Source: Callorhinus ursinus
Taxonomy: Eukaryota > Chordata > Mammalia > Carnivora > Otariidae
DNA length: 64,000 nt
Assembly: GCF_003265705.1 (NCBI RefSeq)
Contig: NW_020313057.1
Span: 4,691,075-4,755,074, forward strand
Direction: 5' to 3'
This document shows positions 55,944 through 64,000 of the stretch, piece by piece; positions within the stretch are counted from its first letter, which is position 1, and every line of letters begins with the position of its first letter. The translations under genes were made by a program, and so were the position numbers. Under the pieces are notes generated by a model. It had not been told where the DNA came from. It saw only the letters and a list, made by a program, of their open reading frames with translations, and searched no databases.

Positions 55944-57271
55944 GTGAGTTATTTTTTGATCATTGTGTAATTATCCCATTACCAACAGACGCTGAAAATC
56001 AAGAGGAACCAGAGAAAGGAAACACTCTGTCCCTCTTGTTATACACAACTAAAATCCTTACTGAAAGATTCATTACCAAAAGATTTAGTAACCCCTCAGT
56101 ACCTGCTCATGGTTGAGCCAAGGAGAGAATTTTCATATTGGTGTAACCACCAAATATGAAGGGAGAAATCATTCCTGAATTCCTGGCTTCAAAGGCATAA
56201 AAGAAAACCACAAGGGCATGATTGGAACTATCAAACAGGACCCAGGCAATGTGGCTCTGCCCAAACCATAGCCAGTGACATAAGACACAAGTCAATGGAA
56301 AATGAAGGCAATGGTCTGGCTGGACTGATTATACTTGGTGATACTGTTGGCTAGGGGACACACAGGTAGTAAGCTCCCTCGAGCCTCATGAAAAGCTCTG
56401 CTCACAAAGCTCTGACCCTCAGTATCAGTTACATAAGCAAGGTGTTTTATTAACAGAATTTTACTCCTCTCACTAAGCTCACAGAGCAAAGCCCAGGCCG
56501 ATTCACGCTTTAGAGAAAGTTCTTCCTACACTCGAATGTGTACGTGGGAAAGACACCAGGCCCAAACACCTGGAGCCTACACTTGCCTGGTCTCGGAATT
56601 CCTCACCCAGAGAGGCAGGCGGCCAGGCTTGGGTTCACTGGAAACCATGAGGCTGTTCAGGGCCTCCTGCCTCCTAAGAGGTAGAAGACTGGAGTTAGCA
56701 TCATAAGCTCCGCAAGAACCCCGTGTGGGCAGATCACACTGACAAGCGGGGCTTCTGCAGGCATAAAGGAAAGCAATATTCTTATTTCTTTTAGATGGAG
56801 CAGCCCATTGCACCCTTCCACCCTCCTTCTTGTCTGATGGCTACAGCACTGGACTCCTCATTTGCCCTGGTACCAACGTGAGCCCAGAAGAAAGATGACA
56901 GCCCTCTGAGAATGGAAAAAAATTACATCTGACACTTTATTTTATAAAAGCGGAATGACTCTCAGGCAGGCATCGGCTGTAATAGTGCTGTTGAAATGCA
57001 CCTGGGTTTCTCCTGAAATCTTCAGTCTTCCTAGATTACATGATGGCCCTTTGCAAGAGAGAGGCTCTTAGAAGAACCAGAACCTGCAAGCAGTCTGGGA
57101 TGAAGCATTCTTCTAGACCAACTCGAAGAAGATTATATTTGACTAAGATTTCCACCAAAAAGGGTTAATTAAATTAGCAAGGTTTGGTTACCCCAAAATC
57201 TTACCAATGCCAAAAATCCATTGCCATTAAGGCCTTGTTGGAGTTATGAAAACAAATATTATAATTTATAA
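55944..57271. other. unique sequence, no gene
   Basis: No recognised repeat. Frames under 80 codons have no known similarity. The part at 56110-56300 may belong to an old transposon but has no usable landmark. Confidence 0.4.
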
Positions 57272-57288
57272 AATAATAAAAATAATTA

Positions 57289-57396
57289 GGGGCACCAGGC
57301 TGGCTCAGTCAGTAGAGCATGTAACTCTTGATCCTGGGGTTGTGAGTTCGAGCCCCACACTGAGTGTAGAGATTACTTAAATAAAAATCTTAAAAA
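57289..57396 (+). mobile_element. older-type short CAN-SINE
   Basis: The head GGGGCACCAGGCTGGCTCAG, the body GTGAGTTCGAGCCCCACACTG and the end GTAGAGATTACTTAAATAAA identify the short type. The flanks are (AAT)n-like, AATAATAAAAATAATTA (57272-57288) and AATAATAATAATAATTA (57397-57413), which serve as TSDs. Confidence 0.92.
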
Positions 57397-57413
57397 TAAT
57401 AATAATAATTATA

Positions 57414-57817
57414 CATGTTCATTCATTAGAAGTGGTCCATCAATGTAAAATATTGAAATGGCTATTATATCATGCATCCACTACCTCTTTGTTTTGAAAA
57501 GTTGCACAGCTGTGGATTTTTCACAAAGCCTGAAAAAAACTATTATATCCAATTCTTTATCACTTACTAAAAACTTTTTAAACTTCAATTTAGTTATCGA
57601 AGTCATTATGAAAGTAGGTTCCATCATGCTCCAGATGAAGAGCTATGATGGAAACATTACGTAAAAACCCGATACACAGAATGAAATCATTTTTACAAAC
57701 AATATGTAAAAATTTTTTTTACAAAAATTCCTATTTCCTAGGAAGCCGAAAAACCAGTTTTTCCAATATTAGTATTTTCTGCAACCTCGAAATAATGGGA
57801 ACTCTTTTTGCTTCTCG

Positions 57818-57822
<5 letters not shown>
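57414..57822. other. AT-rich unique sequence, no gene
   Basis: Nothing recognised; it leads into the (GT)n array. Confidence 0.45.
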
Positions 57823-57869
<47 letters not shown>

Positions 57870-57879
57870 NNNNNNNNNN

Positions 57880-57940
<61 letters not shown>
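57823..57940. repeat. (GT)n microsatellite containing an assembly gap
   Basis: GT units run on both sides of ten N. The visible length is about 108 bases, but the true array length is unknown because the gap falls inside it. Confidence 0.97.
57870..57879. other. run of 10 N (assembly gap)
   Basis: Ten unknown bases inside the (GT)n array. The round size suggests a placeholder rather than a measured gap. Confidence 0.99.
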
Positions 57941-57945
<5 letters not shown>

Positions 57946-58959
57946 CTTTTGATTTAAGGCTGAATCACTTTCTGGCTTCATTCAGAATCCACTGAAGCCC
58001 AATGGGGAGCTAGCTATTTGTGCTCAGTGCTTTATGCCCTAGGAAAACCATGCGTCTGACTCATTTCTAATGTGTGCCCTGTGTGTTGTTAATAAAGCCT
58101 GTGGAAAAGTCAAGAAACAGGACTTGGCTCTGGTATTCTAGTGGATTTTCCCATTTTTCATGGTAACTTGGAAAATGTTCCTGCCCAAAGCCAGTGTGTG
58201 TCAGAATAACCCAGTTCTATTCTTGGACCCTCCAGTAAGAAGCCTCAGGCTAGCAATCTCACCTCTCTGGGCTGAATTCTCTCAATTTTGCCTTTTTTTT
58301 TTTCTGAAGTGGAGGGAGTATGGAGGGATAGCAATTGATGAGGTTATGTCTGCCAACTTTTGAAGAAAATATATGAAAAATCATAATGCTTATGAGGTCT
58401 CCCGCCCCTAGGGTTTTAAAAAGCAGGATGGATTTCCATTTATTTGAGATGATGAGGTCTGAAATGGAAATGCATGACTTCTCAGGGACCTTTCTAAATT
58501 TTATGTCAAAAAGAGACAGAGAAGTTCACTCACTCACAAAAGTCAAGCAAAAAAGCACCAGGCAGTTCTTCTCAAGTCTCATATGAGCAATGCCTTAACC
58601 ACAGCCCAACCTCAGTTCAAGTCCTCCATCTACAGCAAACCTGCGGACATCTCTGAGCAGAGGCAGACTGCACTCCCCATCTTCTACCCCAGTGGGGGTC
58701 TGAAACTCCTGGCAAATGCAGTAATGGGGTCCTTCGCTCTTATGACACCTTGATTAGTTTCTTAAAAGGTTCCGTTTTGGACTTTCAAATTAGCAAAAAA
58801 TAAAATAAAAATTAGTGGTAATCACTCAAGGATGTGATATGATAGACATGCTCATCAGTAGTAGTTGTAGGAGTATAAATTAGTAAAAAAAAATCTAAGA
58901 GCCATGACAGCATCTTAAAACAAAAGTATATATTTTAACTTAATTTCCCCTTCTCAGAT
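57941..58959. other. unique sequence, possibly old LINE near the end
   Basis: The part at 58750-58950 (GTTCCGTTTTGGACTTTC, ATGATAGACATGCTCATCAG) may be decayed L1, but landmarks are weak. No gene. Confidence 0.4.
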
Positions 58960-59795
58960 TCTATCACAAGACCCATATTCATTGCAACAGTCTTCACAAT
59001 GGCCAAGATATGGAAACAACTTAAGTGTCTGCAGATGGATAAGGAGATAAAGAAGGTGTGGGGTATACATACGATGGAATATTATTCAGCCATGAGAAAG
59101 AAGGAAATCCTGCCTTTTGTCACAACACAGAAGGATCTTCAGGGCATTATGCTGAGTGAAATAAGTCAGACAGAGAAAGACAAATACTGCATGGTATCAC
59201 TTATATGTGGAATCTAAAAAAAAAAAAAAAAGTCAAACTCATTGATACAGAGAGTAGAACGGTGGTTTCCAGGAGCAGGGGGAATGAGAGAAAGAGAGAT
59301 TCATAACCGGGTACATACTTCCAGCTATAAGCAGAATAAGATCTGAGGATCTAATGTATAACATGATGACTATAGTTGATAACATTGTATTATATCATTA
59401 AAATTTTCCAAGAGAATAAAGCTTAAATGTTCTCACAAAAAGAAAATATATAAATAGGGGCACCTGGGTGGCTCAGTCGTTAAGCGTCTGCCTTCGACTC
59501 AGGTCATGATCCCAGGGTCCTGGGATCGAGCCCCACATCAGGCTCCCGGCTCAGCAGGAAGCCTGCTTCTCCCTCTCCCACTCCCACTGCTTGTGTTCCC
59601 TCTCTCGCTGTGCTGCTCTCTGTTAAATAAATAAATAAAATTTAAAAAAGAAAAGAAAATATATAAATATGTGATGGATGTGATAATTAACTGGAGTGAG
59701 GAAGATTTTCACAATGTATACATACATCAAGTCATCACAATATACATTTTAAATACCTCCCCACTTTATCTGTCATCAATAAAGCTGAAAAAAGA
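58960..59795 (+). mobile_element. L1 3' end split by a CAN-SINE
   Basis: Before the SINE (58960-59456) are GGCCAAGATATGGAAACAAC, GATGGAATATTATTCAGCCATG and GTGAAATAAGTCAGACAGAG from late ORF2, and then the 3' UTR. After it (59651-59795) the 3' UTR continues to AATAAAGCTGAAAAAAG. It is an L1MA-age copy without intact frames. Confidence 0.92.
59457..59650 (+). mobile_element. CAN-SINE nested in an L1 3' UTR
   Basis: The head GGGGCACCTGGGTGGCTCAG and the body variant CTCCCACTCCCACTGCTTG are well preserved. TSDs AAAAGAAAATATATAAATA (59438-59456 and 59651-59669) are perfect over 19 bases, so this is one of the youngest insertions here. Confidence 0.97.
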
Positions 59796-60129
59796 TATCA
59801 ATTTTAGTATACGTGCTGCCAAAGGGAGCACTGAAAAAAATTATATTGAAACCAGGTGATAAAAAAAGAAAATACTCAGGATTGTGCAGAGAAATGTATG
59901 GACAAGGATGTTCCCTACATGTTATGTACAATAGTAAAAAAAAAAAAAAGAAAAGCCAAATGTTGAACAATAGGAGAGTGGATAAGTAAGACATATCCAG
60001 ACAAGGAGATATTAAAAAGTCATTGAAAAGCATATTTGCAAACAACTATATAACTCATGGTAAATTGCTCCAGGTATAATATTGGAAGAAAAAAATTCAG
60101 GTTTAAAGTTATATAGTAAGTGTGTTAGC
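59796..60129 (+). mobile_element. old L1-type LINE fragment
   Basis: CAGAGAAATGTATGGACAAGG, CAATAGGAGAGTGGATAAGTAAG, CAAGGAGATATTAAAAAGTC and TGGTAAATTGCTCCAGGTA follow the order of an L1M-age 3' region. An A-run splits it at 59937-59949. Confidence 0.6.
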
Positions 60130-60960
60130 AACTTAGACAAACGCAATTTAGCCAGTGAGCATAATAATAATAATTTAGGAGGAGTCAGTAAGAAAGCGAG
60201 TCCCTCTCTAGTGCTACCGTGGGTTCATCTGTGTCTCTAATCTGTCAACAGCTGGTCAATGTTTTATCCTCCATATGGCGCCCCAGTATTGTAACCACAG
60301 GTTTCTTTTGATGACTTATTTCTGTGTCACCTGACCCACTAAACGGAGAGCTCTCTGCAGGTAAGGGCTGGTTTAAACATTGCTTTGGACACCAAGCAAT
60401 ATATTCTGCTCTGACACCCTGGGGATGCTTCTTCATTCCTGCTCATCTTGCTATGTGTCAGTTAGCATGGAATGCCCAGGTGGCTGGAAGAGGTTTCTTT
60501 AAAAGAAAACAGATGCCCAGTGACCATTTGACTGCAGTGTTGGAGTGGGGCCCTACGTCAGAGATCTCTGGGCAACTCCCTCTCACACTCATCAGGAGGG
60601 GTCAGCTGTGGGCCTGCCCAGGCCTCATTTCTGCAGGAGCCATGAGGCCTGCAGTTCACTGTGGCTGAACCCTGGCTCCCAGGCCAACTGCCCCCACCCC
60701 CACTTCCCTAACCCCAGCAAATTCTTCCTCCGCCCCAGCCAGGGCCCCCAGGCTACCTTCTGAGCAATCCCCCTGGCTGAATGCCACCCTAAACAACTTG
60801 TCACCTCCTGTTCTGCAAGAGATCCCGCCTCTGTTTTCCTTCTCTGGAACCTGTTTTCTCTGGCATGGTGGCACCCCCAAAATTCCTGGCTCTCTTCAAA
60901 GAGATGACATTGCAACATCCCCCACAGTCCGTAAAGTGGCTGTGCTATTGTGTGTGTGTG

Positions 60961-61006
<46 letters not shown>

Positions 61007-61044
61007 TAGAAGAAAATTCAGAAGGTCATGGTCCATCATCCTGT
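60130..61044. other. unique sequence, no gene
   Basis: A 114-codon frame (60324-60668) has no known domain. The C-rich part at 60660-60780 has overlapping frames on both strands. A (CA)n tract is listed separately. Confidence 0.45.
60949..61003. repeat. compound (GT)n(CT)n(CA)n microsatellite
   Basis: GTGTGTGTGTGT, then CTCTCTCTCTCTC, then about fifteen CA units. Compound arrays of this kind are prone to length change. Confidence 0.95.
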
Positions 61045-61225
61045 TTAGGCAATAATAATAGTTATTATGTTTTGAAAACTTATTCTATGCCAGCACTGTG
61101 CTCATAAGCTCTTTCCATGGGCTGTCCTGCAAGACAAGTGCTGTTACTATCCCCATTTCACAGATGAGAAAACAGAGGCTGCGAGAGCTTAAGCACCTGC
61201 CCAACATCAGGCCAATGAACCAGGA
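61045..61225 (-). mobile_element. MIR SINE relic
   Basis: On the plus strand TAATAATAGTTATTATG, CTATGCCAGCACTGTGCTC, CTATCCCCATTTCACAGATGAG and GAGAGCTTAAGCACCTGCCC follow inverted MIR order from the 3' end to the core. Confidence 0.9.
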
Positions 61226-61231
61226 CCCACA

Positions 61232-61273
61232 CTATGGAGCCCCAACAATGTGGCTATGGAGCCCCAACAATGT
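61232..61273. repeat. 22-bp tandem duplication
   Basis: CTATGGAGCCCCAACAATGT occurs at 61232 and again at 61254, separated by GG. Two near-perfect units at the edge of the MIR relic. Confidence 0.93.
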
Positions 61274-61715
61274 CACTGTCACATAGAAGTCCACGGGCTC
61301 AGCATCTCCACACTGGCAGGCTTTTAGGGGGCCCACCAACAGACCACGGGGACACACCCACAGTGAAGCTCATTTCTGGCAGAACATGGCCAGAAAGCGG
61401 CGACACCGGAGCAGGGGTGGATGAAGGCATAAGGAGGGAAGGGAAGGGAAGGAACGGGGCCAAAAGCGCGGCAGAGAGAATCCCACTCACCCTGGAAAAC
61501 CTGTGACACTGAGTGTGGCAATGGCTTCTAGCTCTTTCCACTGCCAAGTGCTAGTCAGAATCTTCCCTCCGGCACCCAGCGAAATCCCTGCCTCAGAGCA
61601 ACTCCTGCCTGCACACAAAGCCTTTCCGCCTTTACCATCTCCCCGATGCACACTCTGTGGGGTTACTCACAGGGCCACTCTGAGTCCTGGGCTGGGATTA
61701 TGGAGCCCCATCCCG

Positions 61716-61796
61716 GACAGGTTAGAGACGAAGCCGTCCAGCCAGAGGGCTGTGACAGGTTAGAGACGAAGCCGTCCAGCCAGAGGGCTGTGACAG
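61716..61796. repeat. 38-bp perfect tandem duplication
   Basis: The unit beginning GACAGGTTAGAGACGAAGCC is present at 61716-61753 and 61754-61791, then GACAG starts a third. The two copies are identical, so the duplication is recent or is an assembly artefact. Confidence 0.95.
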
Positions 61797-63908
61797 AAGG
61801 AGAAACAGGACTTGGCAGCCTTGAGTCATTCTACCAACACCCTTCCTCTCTGTGCTACATAATTTTTCCTTCTCTGAATTTTATGTGCAACCAGCAATCA
61901 AGACAGGAAAAACAAGCAAAGTCTTACATACACCGCAAAATGCTGATTTGTCTATTCTATTAATAATACAAAATCTCAGCAAATGCAAATGCATTACATG
62001 AATAATTCCATAAAAAGTTAAATCCAAACTAAATGTTTCAATTTCAAATGACATTTGCAGAGACCTCTCCCTTAATATGTTTAATACTGATTTTTTTAAA
62101 GGGACAATCCTGGATTTCCCTAAGGAAAAAACTATTTAGACACGAAAAGCCAACAAATATTTTTAAAACTGAATTTCAAAACTGTCTTTTATTCTGCTCG
62201 ACTGCACCAGTCTTGCCACAATAATACCCACGATCGTATATTAATAAATTCTTTTGCCCTGCAGTCAAATGCCTATCTTTCAAAGAAGACAAAATAACTG
62301 TGATTTCAATCTACTCAAACAAGGAGGTTATTTCTCAGCACTGAGTTTAGAATAATGAAGCAAAATGTGCAGAAGTCCATGATAAATAGTCATGGACATG
62401 TAATGCGTAGAAGAAATAATTTTTAGAAAATATAAATACTTACAGAATAAATGTGTATTACTAACATACACTCCAGATACTAAAATAAATGACTAGCTGA
62501 CTTAGTAAGTAACTTTATTTTTGAAAGGAAAAATCACACGTATTGCAAACGATATTAACAGACTAGAGAAGCTTGGGCAGCATGGGGCACGATTCTTCAA
62601 CAAAAGGGAAGTTAATAAGCTAGGGAAGGTGGTCCTCGGGTTATAATGAGACAGACAAGCATGGCAGGGGGAAATCTATAAATTGGGGAGGTAATGTGAT
62701 CCAACAGGGAAACAAGACAGATTTACAAGGGAAAATCAAAGTGGGTCAACTAAATTTCTTTTTCCAATAGAAATTCAAAATGAACATTAAAGGGAACCTT
62801 TTGAGCACAGAAAAAGAAACTGATTCTCCCTAATTTACTTCCTGAATGTGAACTGAATTTGGCCATCAAGCAAGATCTGAAAAGCCTCAACTAAGAATAC
62901 ATCTACACAGGCAAAGCCAAGTAGAGAATTAAGGTAATCAAGCATCCAACAAATTGACACAAAATGCTGGGATACTGTGACCAAGAAAGAGGATTTTTCA
63001 AGGAAACTATCCAAATTCAAATTAATGGGAAAAGTTGCTAAATTGTCTTCAACACTTTGCCTAAAATACTCCAAAATAATGGTGAGAGCTCATCAGAATG
63101 CGTCCAGAAAGAGGCCTACAAGTGGGCATCAGTGTTAGATTTTTTTTCAAATAGAGAGGCTTGAGAAAGCTGTGAAACGTTCACAAAATGCAAGCTGTTT
63201 GTACAAAATTTAACATCTCCCACTAACTATGAGACAGTAAGGCGCAACAGACAAAATGTCCAATAAAAAAACTCTAGCCAGGATCCTTGTAGCTCTCACT
63301 GTCTCCAGCCACTTCTGAAGCCACAGAGGGGAAAGACCATTTCCAATAAAACAACTATCACAACTAATATGTATCACTGTACACAGGCCACGGTCTTCTT
63401 GGTACAGTGAGTTTGCTTCCAGACATAGGGTTTGGCAATTATGATCTTCAGAAAATAACACAGTTTAAGACTTGGCCAAATTAAGAAACAGTGTCTCGTA
63501 CTTCACCTGGTCCACTCCCCCCACCTCCTGTTTAAAAGCAGAAAAGTTTTCAATGAAAGAACTAAACCACACATTTATGAGATGATGGTCCTCAGACTTT
63601 TGGTTTGCAGAGAGCTGTAGAATTTTCCCCCAAAATCAAGGAACGGAATTAGAGTCCCCACCTGCGAACTTTTCTAAGGTCGGTACATCCAAAGGACCAG
63701 TACAGTATCCATCACATGATGAAAGGGAGGGTACTGAACATCGGAAAACAGGAAAGACAAGATTTCAAGGAAAAGGAGGGTTACCTTTCCCATTTGATAC
63801 CTCTGGATTCCTGAAAACCTGATACATTTTTTTCCTCCTTTTCCTGCACACCAGGGAAAACTTTGTCATGAACCAGCATCGAGACAAAGTGGTCCCCATG
63901 GTACAGAG

Positions 63909-64000
63909 CAGTGGGCCTCGGACCGGCAGCGCTGGCATCGTCTGGGAACTTGTCAGAGAGGCAAGCTCTCTAACCCCAAGCAACTCTGGGGCTGCAGCCT
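63909..64000 (+). mobile_element. MER20-type relic, cut by the window end
   Basis: CAGTGGGCCTCGGACCGGCAG and CATCGTCTGGGAACTTGTCAG match the first half of the same family as the element at 20127. The rest lies beyond the window. Confidence 0.75.

Larger units (their letters stand above)
61226..63908. other. 2.7 kb repeat-poor sequence, mostly AT-rich
   Basis: Two tandem duplications (61232 and 61716) are listed separately. From 61800 to 63480 I recognise no repeat family, which is unusual for this window. Minus-strand frames of 79-83 codons at 62835-63074 and 63210-63461 have no known similarity. Confidence 0.45.

Noticed and set aside
4058..59480. tRNA-like segments with A and B boxes
   Set aside because: All lie within CAN-SINE heads; none folds as an independent tRNA gene with an acceptor stem that I can support.
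60949..61003. CRISPR-like or other regular direct repeats
   Set aside because: The regular repeats are microsatellites or two-copy tandem duplications. There are no spaced repeats with unique spacers, and the genome is mammalian.

Overview
This window is non-coding nuclear DNA from a placental mammal, almost certainly a carnivoran and most likely an arctoid caniform (bear, seal, mustelid or raccoon lineage). The main evidence is 24 copies of the tRNA-Lys-derived CAN-SINE, with heads reading GGGCGCCTGGGTGGCTCAG and tails of (AAAT)n followed by AAAATCTTT(A)n. There are also young L1 3' ends whose 3' UTR carries GGGTTAGCCTGGTGATGGGTATTAAAGAGGG. I saw no head of the dog-type SINEC_Cf family, which argues against a canid. 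The lineage call is an inference from repeat families.

I found no protein-coding gene, rRNA or structural tRNA gene that I can support. All open frames are short. The longest (251, 211, 194, 193, 167 and 167 codons) lie in repeats or GC-rich unique sequence, overlap one another in several frames, and match no family I recognise. The window is best read as intergenic or deep-intronic DNA. One 146-base segment (55798-55943) has a strong splice-acceptor and a donor signature around an open frame and is listed as a candidate exon only.

Layout. 1-10 kb: MER5A, L2/MIR relics, seven CAN-SINEs, and an MLT1 LTR split by a SINE. 10-16 kb: another MLT1 LTR, a four-SINE cluster (12.4-13.5 kb), a 1.3-kb 5'-truncated L1, and an LTR-like relic. 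16-27 kb: mostly unique sequence with MIR, MER20 and L2 relics and one old L1 holding a SINE. 27-37 kb: nested SINEs, a twin-primed (5'-inverted) L1, an L1 with an inverted-duplication junction, and old L1 fragments including one split by two SINEs. 37-50 kb: unique sequence, antisense and sense L1 fragments, nested old and young SINEs, and two LTR-like relics. 50-57 kb: a GC-rich block with two or three anciently repeated segments, then AT-rich unique sequence. 57-64 kb: a (GT)n microsatellite interrupted by 10 Ns, L1 fragments with a SINE, MIR, several short tandem duplications, and a repeat-poor AT-rich 2.6-kb stretch.

No genes act together here. The content is a record of retrotransposition: target-site duplications (TSDs), nesting order and truncations show relative ages. 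I saw no undescribed functional system. Repeat names come from recalled consensus sequences, not from a search.
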